Positions 24,018 through 31,620 of a DNA stretch of 35,779 bases are shown here, in pieces. The notes below the pieces were generated by a model, which had not been told where the DNA came from, did no database searches, and saw only the letters and a list, made by a program, of their open reading frames with translations. The translations under genes were made by a program, and so were the position numbers. The first letter of the stretch is position 1; every line of letters starts with the position of its first letter. Origin of the DNA: Candidatus Saccharibacteria bacterium RIFCSPHIGHO2_12_FULL_41_12 (GTDB taxonomy: Bacteria; Patescibacteriota; Saccharimonadia; Saccharimonadales; 2-12-FULL-41-12); NCBI GenBank assembly GCA_001790445.1, contig MGCQ01000002.1:1-35779 (forward strand). The letters run 5' to 3'.

Positions 24018-25019
24018 TTGAGTCAGATAGAAGTGCTATGTGTCGGAGACGTAGTTACAGATGCATTTATTAGGCTACTTGATGATCGAGCAGAAGTCAT
24101 CGAAAATGCAAATGGCAATAAAAAACTTGCCATGGACTTTGGTACAAAGATCCCATTTGATCATGTAGAGGTTCTTGAAGCTGTTGGCAACGCTGCGAAC
24201 GCAGCAGTAAATTTTGCTAGGCTAGGTTTTAACACAGGGCTTGTTTCAAATGCTGGTGAAGATCGCGATGGTAGAGGCATTATTTCTCATCTTAAAAAAG
24301 AAGGCGTTGATACGAGGTTTGTAACGCTTAACCCTGGCAAGAGCACAAATTACCACTATGTCCTTTGGTACAAGGATGAGCGAACAATACTTATCAAGCA
24401 CGAAGAATATAATTATCACTGGCCACATCTCAGAAAAAACGAAATGCCGAAGTGGATTTACTTCAGTTCTATCTCACAGCACGCTATGGAATACCATGAT
24501 GAGCTGGTAGAATCGCTTGAGCGCCATCCAGAGATAAAGCTTGCTTTTCAGCCTGGGACATTTCAAATGGAGGCAGGTGTTGAACGGATGAAACATGTCT
24601 ATGCCAGAACAGAGCTTGTGGCTGTTAACAGAGAAGAAGCAGTCTATATAACTGGTGGTGAACACGATAATCTTGATGACCTGTTTAATCGTCTTCATGC
24701 GCTCGGACCTAAGATCGTCGTCATCAGCGATGGGCCAAAGGGTAGTTATGCCAGCGATGGCACAAATAGATACAGCATGCCTCTGTATCCTGATCCAGCC
24801 CCGCCTTTTGAGAGGACAGGAGCGGGCGATGCGTTCACTTCAACATTCGTAGCTTCAATCATTAGAGGAAATACAATAGATGGGGCCCTACAATGGGCAC
24901 CAATTAGTTCTATGAATGTAGTCCAGCATGTTGGAGCACAAAAGGGTCTATTGACAGAGCATGAGTTAGCAGAATTGCTAAAAAAAGCCCCATCAACTTA
25001 TCATCCAACAAAAATTTAG
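24018..25019 (+). CDS. PfkB-family sugar kinase
   Basis: The 333-aa ribokinase-like protein starts VLCVGDVVTDAFIRL, has EAVGNAANAAVNFARLGF near 56-74 (substrate-binding GGNxxN-like region) and GEDRDGRG, and ends its core with PFERTGAGDAFTSTF near 262-276 (anion hole and catalytic Asp). Members phosphorylate ribose, nucleosides, fructose or fructose-6-phosphate; the sequence does not say which. Beside the aldolases it may supply fructose-1,6-bisphosphate, since no classic PfkA is in the window, or act on ribose or nucleosides for purine supply. The TTG start has AGGAGGTG about 5 nt upstream. Confidence 0.85.
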   Translation: MSQIEVLCVGDVVTDAFIRLLDDRAEVIENANGNKKLAMDFGTKIPFDHVEVLEAVGNAANAAVNFARLGFNTGLVSNAGEDRDGRGIISHLKKEGVDTRFVTLNPGKSTNYHYVLWYKDERTILIKHEEYNYHWPHLRKNEMPKWIYFSSISQHAMEYHDELVESLERHPEIKLAFQPGTFQMEAGVERMKHVYARTELVAVNREEAVYITGGEHDNLDDLFNRLHALGPKIVVISDGPKGSYASDGTNRYSMPLYPDPAPPFERTGAGDAFTSTFVASIIRGNTIDGALQWAPISSMNVVQHVGAQKGLLTEHELAELLKKAPSTYHPTKI

Positions 25020-25046
25020 CACTAAACCTGCGAGGTATAACCAAGA

Positions 25047-26183
25047 ATGACACAATTTCTCATACGGCTTTTTGAAGCTCCCGCGCTCGACTTTCATCGT
25101 CATATTGCTGCCATGGAAAGTAAATTTGGTGCGCGCTCTGTAGATATACAATTAACCAATCGTATCAATGTTGATTCAAAAACAATTCTTCCACATCTCT
25201 CTTTAGAAGCAGATACATTGCCAAAAGAGTTGTATCACTCTCTCAACCAATATCTCTCACAAGAAAACAATTTAATTGAGACAACTCTGGGCTTGACCCA
25301 AGAAAATTTACCTGAGCAGGTAGTCAAAACAATTGTTGATTTTGTTCATAGTAATAAAATGCTTCGTCCTAGTTTCTTTGCGAAACCAGCCAAGCTCAAA
25401 AGCTTTATCAAAAAACACCCTCCCAAAAAAGTCATGAAAATGCTTGGCTATAGATCAGTTGACTCTTTAATGAAGAGAGAAGCGAGCGGGTTTATTATCT
25501 CTTTGGCTAGAGACATAGAAGGCAGCGATTGGCAAAAAGAATATCTCAAATTTTGTTCGAATTTTATTGGTAGTGACTGCTCTATACAAGATATTCATGT
25601 ATCTATCATCTCAGCCAGAACCAGGAAACATTTAGACGCCGACAAAGTTGATCTCAGTTACCTTGTACGAATGTCCCCTGAGTCGGGTAGCTTATCGCTT
25701 GTTCCTCCGGCAAATAGGTTTAAAAATGACACGATTACTTATGCTATGGCGATACTAGATGGTATTTATCAACTTCGTTTGCAAGGAAATTATTATAACT
25801 ATATAAGTTTTGGCAAGGACTTTGGCAAAAAATATGCCAAAGCACTGTTTGGTGGTATACGTAGTGGCACCGGAGATGAAAACTCGATAATGTGGCCAGC
25901 GCTATACAAACAAGTTGCAAGGACGGAGTTGGATGAGCCACTGATTATTGATGATGTCATAGAGAAGCCAGCGCAGCTAATAATGAAACATTTTAAGCTA
26001 ACATTGCCGTGGGATAGGTTTGACGACGTAGTATATGGGGATAAAGATTTAGTGTCATTGAACCTAATGGACGTTGTGACTAATTCGAGCAATAATTTTG
26101 ACTTTGATCAACGGTATATTCACTCTGCACAGCAAGAAATTTGGGACAAATTATCTTACGAATTTTTAAAAAGTAGCGTATAA
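25047..26183 (+). CDS. Hypothetical protein, 378 aa
   Basis: I do not recognise a family. The protein is soluble, without signal peptide or membrane segment. Residues 1-140 are mainly helical and charged (HHIAAMESK-like start, a KSFIKKHPPKKVMKMLGY stretch near 119-136 that resembles a short helical repeat). The rest alternates strands and helices, with SGTGDENSIMWPALYKQV near 275-292. It sits 27 nt after the PfkB-type gene and just before the SLOG-like gene, so the three may share a transcript. A weak GAGGT precedes the ATG. Confidence 0.75.
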   Translation: MTQFLIRLFEAPALDFHRHIAAMESKFGARSVDIQLTNRINVDSKTILPHLSLEADTLPKELYHSLNQYLSQENNLIETTLGLTQENLPEQVVKTIVDFVHSNKMLRPSFFAKPAKLKSFIKKHPPKKVMKMLGYRSVDSLMKREASGFIISLARDIEGSDWQKEYLKFCSNFIGSDCSIQDIHVSIISARTRKHLDADKVDLSYLVRMSPESGSLSLVPPANRFKNDTITYAMAILDGIYQLRLQGNYYNYISFGKDFGKKYAKALFGGIRSGTGDENSIMWPALYKQVARTELDEPLIIDDVIEKPAQLIMKHFKLTLPWDRFDDVVYGDKDLVSLNLMDVVTNSSNNFDFDQRYIHSAQQEIWDKLSYEFLKSSV

Positions 26184-26197
26184 TAAGCACAAGAATT

Positions 26198-26770
26198 ATG
26201 AAATCAATATATCAGATATGTATATCTGGAGCCGCCAAAGGTTCCAGCGTAGAAGAAGGTAAGCGTTTGGCGCTACAGGCCGGTATTGCTATGGCAGGCG
26301 CCAATCAGACATTACTCACAGGTGCAACAATTGGTTTGCCAAATTTTGCGGCAGAAGCTTATAAGCAACACGGTGGCAGAATGAGCGTGGGGATTAGTCC
26401 TGCATCTAGCAAAGTTGAGCATGTCTTAAAATACAGATTACCAACTGCAAGTTACGACACAATATTGTACACAGGTTTGCATTACGTCGGGCGGGATGCT
26501 TTGTTGATCAACTCTAGTGACGCTGTAATAAGTATCGGGGGAAGACTAGGCACGCTTCATGAATTTACAATTGCCATGGAAACGGACACACCTATTGGTT
26601 TTTTGCAGGGCGCAGGCGGGATTAGTAACGAAATCATGGATTTACTAAGAATTGCCGGAGAAACAAAAGCAGACAACGTAGTTTTCAGCGAGGATCCAAA
26701 AGATTTGATTGAGCAGCTGATTTTGATACTTAACCAACGTAACCAAAAGTATCTCAAGATATACTCATAG
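26198..26770 (+). CDS. SLOG/LOG-like Rossmann protein
   Basis: The 190-aa protein has the lysine decarboxylase-like (LOG/SLOG) layout: ICISGAAKGSSVEEGKRLA at the N terminus, LLTGATIGLPNFAAEAY near 38-54, and the nucleotide-binding GGRLGTLHEFTIAME near 112-126 (PGGxGTxxE pattern with the Pro missing). Members include cytokinin-type phosphoribohydrolases that release a base from a nucleotide, and sensors of nucleotide ligands. The substrate is unknown; a nucleotide role would suit the purine context. A TATAAT at 26179-26184 overlaps the end of the preceding gene and may give it its own start. Confidence 0.75.
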   Translation: MKSIYQICISGAAKGSSVEEGKRLALQAGIAMAGANQTLLTGATIGLPNFAAEAYKQHGGRMSVGISPASSKVEHVLKYRLPTASYDTILYTGLHYVGRDALLINSSDAVISIGGRLGTLHEFTIAMETDTPIGFLQGAGGISNEIMDLLRIAGETKADNVVFSEDPKDLIEQLILILNQRNQKYLKIYS

Positions 26771-26795
26771 TTTGATAAACTTAGATAGTGAATGT

Positions 26796-26970
26796 TTCAA
26801 CCTACATACTTGAGTTAAAAACCACTTTTGTCTTTGAGAAACGGACTAAGCTGTACCAAAAGTACAGTGAAAAGAGTATCGCAAAAGAAAAAGTAGTTTT
26901 AAACCAAGAGCCTTTTCGGCGCAACCCCGAGTTGTTGGGGTTGACAGGGAAAGGCGGTATGTAGGTTGAA
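26796..26970 (+). promoter_or_regulatory. Structured leader (candidate RNA switch) of uvrB
   Basis: A perfect 14-bp helix, TTCAACCTACATAC (26796-26809) with GTATGTAGGTTGAA (26957-26970), closes a multi-branched region. Inside are AAAACCACTTTT/AAAAGTAGTTTT (26817-26828 with 26889-26900, one mismatch), hairpin CTGTAC/GTACAG (26851-26867), and GCCTTTTC/GGAAAGGC (26910-26917 with 26948-26955) capped by CAACCCC/GGGGTTG (26922-26943). The uvrB TTG codon (26966-26968) is in the closing helix and the only Shine-Dalgarno-like run (GGGAAAGG) is paired too, so the fold would shut translation off. It matches no riboswitch class I can name. A free-standing RNA is the alternative. Confidence 0.6.
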
Positions 26971-28927
26971 TGGGTTTGTTTTAAAGAGTGATTTTAAGCC
27001 TGAGGGGGACCAACCGAAGGCTATTGCTGAATTGGTGGAAAATATAAAATCTGGGTTTTGCCAACAAACATTGCTTGGCGCAACTGGTACGGGCAAGACA
27101 TTTACTATGGCAAATGTGGTGGCGCAGATTCAGAAACCAACGCTTGTTCTGGTTCATAATAAAACTTTGGCAGCACAGCTTTATAGTGAGTTCAAGAACT
27201 TTTTTCCTGATAATGCAGTACATTATTTTGTTAGTTATTTTGATTATTACCAGCCAGAAGCATATATAGCTAGAAGTGACACATTCATAGAAAAAGACAG
27301 TCAGATAAACGAAGAAATTGATCGTTTGCGTCACGCAGCTACTGCTTCGCTGTTGTCACGCAAGGATGTGTTGATTGTTGCCAGTGTCAGTTGTATCTAT
27401 GGGATTGGGTCTGTCCAGGACTACGGCGACATGTCTGTTGATATCAAGGTGGGTGAGAAAAAACAAAGGGATAAGTTGCTCCGTCATTTGACGGATATTC
27501 AATACCAGAGAAATGATATTGATTTTCACAGGGGGACTTTCCGGGCACGTGGTGATGTTGTTGATATTTTTCCGGCGGGGGAGGAAATTGCTTTTCGGGT
27601 GGAATTTTTTGGTGACGTGGTAGATCGTATTACAAAAATCGACCCACTGACAGGCGAGATACTTGGTGATCAAAAAATAGTTAAAATATATCCCGGGAGT
27701 CACTACGTTACCCCTAAAGAAAAACTTCAAGTAGCAATTGCGAAAATTAGAGAAGAACTGGCAGGCAGAACTAAATATTTTAAGTCACGCCAGATGCTCA
27801 TAGAAGCTCAGAGGATAGAGCAACGGACAAATTTTGATATTGAAATGATGGAGCAGACGGGATTTGTAAAGGGGATAGAGAATTATAGTAGGTACTTAAC
27901 AGATCGCGAGGCGGGTGAGCAACCAGCGACATTACTTGATTATTATCCAGATGATTATTTAATGTTTGTTGATGAATCTCACATGAGTTTGCCCCAGGTG
28001 CGAGGCATGTATAATGGCGATAGAGCTCGCAAAGAAGTTTTGGTAGAGCATGGATTTCGTCTGCCGAGTGCATTGGATAATAGGCCGTTAACTTTTGCTG
28101 AATTTGAACGACATATCAATAATGTTGTTTATGTTAGCGCTACACCTGCTGAGTATGAACTTGAGCATTCACCAAAACCTGTCCAGCAAATAATTCGTCC
28201 GACGGGGTTGGTTGATCCAAAGATCGAAGTGCGGCCTGTTGGTAAACAAGTCGAGGATTTGATCGCAGAGATTAGAACTACGATTACTGGCGGTCATCGT
28301 GTTTTGGTCACTACTTTGACCAAGAGAATGTCAGAAGATCTAGCTGAGCATCTTCAAGAACTAGGTATTAAAGTGGCATATTTGCATAGTGATGTTGATA
28401 CATTGGACAGGACTGATATATTGCGTGATCTGCGACTGGGCGTTTATGATGTTGTGGTTGGGATCAACCTATTGCGTGAGGGACTTGATCTGCCCGAGGT
28501 TAATTTGGTAGCAATACTTGATGCTGACAAAGAGGGATTCTTGCGGAGTGACACCGCGCTGATCCAGACAATTGGGCGTGCTGCTAGACACCAAGATGGT
28601 CGAGTGATTATGTATGCCGATAAAATCACCGGTAGCATGGGCAGAGCAATTAATGAGACCAATAGGCGCCGCGTGGTGCAAGAAGCCTACAACAAAAAAC
28701 ATGGCATTACCCCAGCAACTATCTCTAAACTTGTAGGCAAAGGCATGCGCCCAGATTATCCAGATGACCTAAAGCCAAAGCTTGATCTGAAAAAAATCCC
28801 TAAAGATGAGTATAAACATCTTATCCGTGATTTGTCTAGGCAAATGGACCTAGCTAGCGCAAATCTTCAGTTTGAGCAAGCCGCCGAACTCCGCGACACC
28901 ATCGCCGAGATAAAAAACGCCATGTAA
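26966..28927 (+). CDS. uvrB: Excinuclease ABC subunit B
   Basis: UvrB is the damage-verifying helicase-like subunit of nucleotide excision repair. The 653-aa length is normal. Seen: [20 protein letters not shown] at the start (family hallmark), Walker [12 protein letters not shown] near 37-47, the beta-hairpin region [17 protein letters not shown] near 338, motif VI region [14 protein letters not shown] near 532-545, and the UVR motif near 620-652 ([19 protein letters not shown]). The TTG start is the only one that gives the normal N terminus; it is buried in the leader helix. A scrap resembling the last codons recurs at 30090-30122. Confidence 0.96.
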   Translation: MNGFVLKSDFKPEGDQPKAIAELVENIKSGFCQQTLLGATGTGKTFTMANVVAQIQKPTLVLVHNKTLAAQLYSEFKNFFPDNAVHYFVSYFDYYQPEAYIARSDTFIEKDSQINEEIDRLRHAATASLLSRKDVLIVASVSCIYGIGSVQDYGDMSVDIKVGEKKQRDKLLRHLTDIQYQRNDIDFHRGTFRARGDVVDIFPAGEEIAFRVEFFGDVVDRITKIDPLTGEILGDQKIVKIYPGSHYVTPKEKLQVAIAKIREELAGRTKYFKSRQMLIEAQRIEQRTNFDIEMMEQTGFVKGIENYSRYLTDREAGEQPATLLDYYPDDYLMFVDESHMSLPQVRGMYNGDRARKEVLVEHGFRLPSALDNRPLTFAEFERHINNVVYVSATPAEYELEHSPKPVQQIIRPTGLVDPKIEVRPVGKQVEDLIAEIRTTITGGHRVLVTTLTKRMSEDLAEHLQELGIKVAYLHSDVDTLDRTDILRDLRLGVYDVVVGINLLREGLDLPEVNLVAILDADKEGFLRSDTALIQTIGRAARHQDGRVIMYADKITGSMGRAINETNRRRVVQEAYNKKHGITPATISKLVGKGMRPDYPDDLKPKLDLKKIPKDEYKHLIRDLSRQMDLASANLQFEQAAELRDTIAEIKNAM

Positions 28928-29004
28928 TATTTACATAGTATTATTGCTGGAGCCGCTTTATTGTGAAATAATATCTAAAGTTTACTTAAGGATATAGGTT
29001 ATAT

Positions 29005-29610
29005 ATGCCCACCCTAATTGACCCAGCTGAACTGGCGGAACTAAATTTACGATTTCTAGCTGGACTGGACGAAAAAGGTATAGTAGGCCCTGAAGATTTA
29101 CTAGCAGTTGCAAATCTTATTGGTCCTTGGGCTGTTATGCAAGCTGCCGTGTGTATTGGGCAAAAAGACGGAAGAATTTCTTTTGATGAAGGTCAACCAT
29201 TAGCTGTAGATGGAATATACGTGCGTACTGGAGAACCGGAGCAAGTTGCTGCTCAAACTGCGCCGGCATTAAACGGAGGTGAGGCAACGCAAACAAAAAA
29301 AGCGCACGCACAAGAACTGAACGGAGGTGAAACTGAAAAAACGAAATCTCAACAGGCTAGAGAACAGATAATAAGCTACATTGCTGGTAAAGGAAACACA
29401 CTAAAAGTTGAAGATGATGTACTCCCTGTTGTAGCTATGATAAATGAGATAACCAGTTCTTCTGAGATTAGCGTGGGAGTAATTCGCGCCGCATTCAGTA
29501 AGCTCGAAAAAGAAGGTAAAATTATAGTTAATAGAAAACATAAGAAAAGAATTATAGAAGTGAGTTTGCCAGATATTGATGATGCCGATAACCCAGTAAA
29601 AAAAAATTAG
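29005..29610 (+). CDS. Winged-helix-like protein, 5' part of a frameshift-split gene
   Basis: The 201-aa product is of no family I recognise. Residues 1-75 form a helical domain (DPAELAELNLRFLAGLDEKG...). A linker has two copies of LNGGE followed by T/K-rich sequence (near 89-113). Residues 117-193 look like a winged helix (AREQIISYIAGKG... IRAAFSKLEKEGKIIVNRKHKKRIIEV). It ends in NPVKKN at a run of nine A (29598-29606). A -1 shift there continues into the downstream frame, which is open from 29592 through the second ORF without a stop. A joined protein of about 357 aa is likely, made either by slippage on the A run or in an unmutated relative. AAGGA lies about 12 nt before ATG. Confidence 0.65.
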   Translation: MPTLIDPAELAELNLRFLAGLDEKGIVGPEDLLAVANLIGPWAVMQAAVCIGQKDGRISFDEGQPLAVDGIYVRTGEPEQVAAQTAPALNGGEATQTKKAHAQELNGGETEKTKSQQAREQIISYIAGKGNTLKVEDDVLPVVAMINEITSSSEISVGVIRAAFSKLEKEGKIIVNRKHKKRIIEVSLPDIDDADNPVKKN

Positions 29611-30080
29611 AAAATGATGCTGGTGTTGACCCTCCAGATGTTACAGACCTAAACAAAGTTAGAGAGCTAAAAAAACGCATGAAGCGAGTGCCTGCCTCTG
29701 TGTCCAAGTTTATGATTAACCCCAGCGTACGTGGTGTTCATCAAGCTTCAGCCAAGTATGTCATACTTGATGAACTCATAAGGCAGGCAAAAGCAAATAG
29801 ATTCGGCGCTATGCACGAAAACGTCAGTATGAGTTCTTTGCCAAAACACAATATTTCTTGCAAAAAGGGGTCAATAGAAGTTTTTGTCCAAAGCTATTTA
29901 ATACTTTGTGGCACAGAATTTTTTGATGAGGATGTCCATTTTGAAGCATATCAAGATTTAGTTGCAGTGGCTGACAAATTTGGCTTGGATATTGACCAGG
30001 TTTTTGCCCAACAAGTAGAAGAAGGTGATTTTGAAGAAGACCAAAATTTTGAAGAAGAACCGATGGCAAAAGAATTTTGA
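29598..30080 (+). CDS. 3' part of the frameshift-split gene (ORF track shows 29679-30080)
   Basis: The ATG at 29679 has no ribosome-binding site, and the same frame is open back to the A run, encoding KKLENDAGVDPPDVTDLNKV before the first Met. This looks like true coding sequence joined to the upstream ORF by a -1 shift. The body (VSKFMINPSVRGVHQASAKYVILDELIRQA) is helical. The end is very acidic (VEEGDFEEDQNFEEEP). The function is unknown. After the TGA stop the same frame reads on for 13 codons ending in a uvrB-like tail. Confidence 0.55.
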   Translation, partial: KKKLENDAGVDPPDVTDLNKVRELKKRMKRVPASVSKFMINPSVRGVHQASAKYVILDELIRQAKANRFGAMHENVSMSSLPKHNISCKKGSIEVFVQSYLILCGTEFFDEDVHFEAYQDLVAVADKFGLDIDQVFAQQVEEGDFEEDQNFEEEPMAKEF

Positions 30081-30089
30081 TTTATTGAC

Positions 30090-30122
30090 ACCGAGCTCCG
30101 TGACACAATAACAGAAATATAA
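30090..30122 (+). pseudogene. Remnant resembling the uvrB 3' end
   Basis: Codons here read TELRDTITEI-stop. UvrB ends [14 protein letters not shown]-stop (28885-28927). Across the aligned 27 nt, 20 match, and nearly all differences are silent third positions, which is what two diverged coding copies show. The scrap is in frame with the preceding ORF, 3 codons past its TGA. It suggests that the 1.1-kb segment with the split gene was inserted next to a uvrB 3' end and left a second tail. Chance similarity over 11 codons cannot be fully excluded. Confidence 0.45.
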
Positions 30123-30135
30123 TCCATACTATAGT

Positions 30136-31209
30136 TTATATGCCGAGGCTGACATAGTTGTAGTCTATGGCGTCTAAGTTGCCACCGTGGGTTTTGTACT
30201 CTTCTGCTAGGCGCAGTTGTCTTTCCATGGCGCTGGACAAATCACTAGGGCTAACTACACGCAGATGCCCATTAAATATCCTGAGTAATTTGTTATTTGT
30301 GATTTCAACAGATACACCATCAAAGTTAGTGAAGTCTTTTTGCCATGTTTCGCCCATTCCCATGACATCATCATAGAAACCAAGGATATAACCTCTGGTT
30401 GCTCTAGGATCTTTTGACATATAATTTCTTGCTTTACCCGCATCGCCATTAACTAGCGAAACAGCTTCGGGGACTAAAAACCGTAGATCATAATCAATAG
30501 AATTGGGGTAGTGTGACAGTGCTTTGATTGGCATTTGCGCCAAGTGATACGTCAAAGAAGCTGCCTCATAAAGAGACATTTTTACTACGTCTTTTAGTTT
30601 AAGTTCTATTGGTCGGGGATAGCAGGGTGCAGTGGCGCTGAAATAGAAAGGATTTAATCCGTATTGCTCTGGCCTTTGTTGAGCCAGCGCGGTTGCCACT
30701 AAAGCATTCATACCTCCTCTAGATATTCCCCTAGGTTGAACATTTATTGGATCTAGCAAATCATTCCTGCTGACCATATACCTGCCGATTGTTAGTACGT
30801 TATGCGCGGTTCTGGCCTGGCTTAGTTCTCCTTCCCACTTCAACGGGCGGCTTACTGATACTGTTGATAGGCCCATCTCAAGTTTCTTGATAAGGCGGTG
30901 AAGATTAAATCCATCCATCCTTGTCGCATACGCTGTTGTTTCTAGCGAGGTTTGAGGTAACTTAAGGCTACGTAAAAACGGCTTGCCCTCTCGGGTCTCA
31001 TATACAGATCCGTCTTCCATGGTTATGATTCGGCTATCTATTACTCCGCGGTGAGGGCTTCTGTGTATTTCTTTAACTTCAGAAACGGCAGCAATCCCAT
31101 GGTTAAATAACCATTGTTTGGGCAAAAAAACACCCTCAGTTTCTTGAGGGCTTTTGACCCCGCCGAGGGCTTCGGCAGGAGGTATAACTAGGTTTGCGTC
31201 TCTATACAT
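30136..31209 (-). CDS. Alpha/beta-hydrolase-like protein of unknown substrate
   Basis: The 357-aa protein has a nucleophile-elbow pattern PRGISRGGMNALVATALAQ near residues 158-176 (G-x-S-x-G), preceded by a probable strand-turn (LLDPINVQP) and followed by a helix, as in alpha/beta hydrolases. The N-terminal 120 residues (an EIHRSPHRGVIDSRIITMEDG beta-rich region) do not show a family. Candidate Asp and His partners exist near the C terminus but cannot be assigned. There is no signal peptide. It is transcribed towards the split gene and away from gatC. Confidence 0.55.
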   Translation of the reverse strand: MYRDANLVIPPAEALGGVKSPQETEGVFLPKQWLFNHGIAAVSEVKEIHRSPHRGVIDSRIITMEDGSVYETREGKPFLRSLKLPQTSLETTAYATRMDGFNLHRLIKKLEMGLSTVSVSRPLKWEGELSQARTAHNVLTIGRYMVSRNDLLDPINVQPRGISRGGMNALVATALAQQRPEQYGLNPFYFSATAPCYPRPIELKLKDVVKMSLYEAASLTYHLAQMPIKALSHYPNSIDYDLRFLVPEAVSLVNGDAGKARNYMSKDPRATRGYILGFYDDVMGMGETWQKDFTNFDGVSVEITNNKLLRIFNGHLRVVSPSDLSSAMERQLRLAEEYKTHGGNLDAIDYNYVSLGI

Positions 31210-31313
31210 AGTTTGAATATTTCTATGAACTGCGGACCTAGTGCGTATATTAGCATAACTGGAACTAATTTTGTCAAACTTAATTTTATTTCAGTACCCA
31301 AACTGTTTTGATG

Positions 31314-31319
31314 TATAAT
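31314..31319 (+). promoter_or_regulatory. -10 box of the gatC-gatA-gatB operon
   Basis: TATAAT ends 9 nt before the ATG at 31329. It lies inside the first codons of the longer ORF call (31308), so the true start should be 31329. Confidence 0.5.
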
Positions 31320-31328
31320 ATATCTCAC

Positions 31329-31619
31329 ATGAGCAAGATTTCTAAAGATGACGTACTTCGGTTGGCGAAGTTGTCGAACATATATATTGACGACAGCCAA
31401 ATTGATGCTTTTGCCAAAGATTTAGCGGAAATTCTTGGATATGTGGAAATGCTTGGCGAGGTAGATGTGTCTGGACTTGCCCCAACAGAACAAGTAACTG
31501 GGCTCAAAAACGTTATGCGCCCCGATAAGGTGATTGATTACGGTCCCTCGCCCAAAGAATTACTGAAAAATGCTCCGGCACAGGAGAAAAACCAGATAAA
31601 GGTTAAAAGGGTTCTATAA
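31329..31619 (+). CDS. gatC: Asp/Glu-tRNA amidotransferase subunit C
   Basis: This is the small subunit that holds GatA and GatB together in the complex converting Glu-tRNA(Gln) (and Asp-tRNA(Asn)) to the amide. The product from the second Met is 96 aa, the usual length, and reads MSKISKDDVLRLAKLSNI, then LAEILGYVEMLGEVDVSGLAPTEQ and MRPDKV, all typical. The ORF-track start at 31308 would add 7 residues made from the promoter -10 box, so it is rejected. gatA starts 1 nt after the stop. Confidence 0.92.
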   Translation: MSKISKDDVLRLAKLSNIYIDDSQIDAFAKDLAEILGYVEMLGEVDVSGLAPTEQVTGLKNVMRPDKVIDYGPSPKELLKNAPAQEKNQIKVKRVL

Positions 31620-31620
31620 A

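Noticed and set aside
30078-30122. TGA readthrough (recoded stop) joining the split gene to the ELRDTITEI tail
   Set aside because: TGA acts as a normal stop in purM, gap, gatA and tktN here, and no selenocysteine-type element is visible. A remnant is simpler.
31308-31328. Upstream ATG for gatC given by the ORF track
   Set aside because: Its first codons contain the TATAAT promoter box. The family N terminus begins at the next Met (31329).
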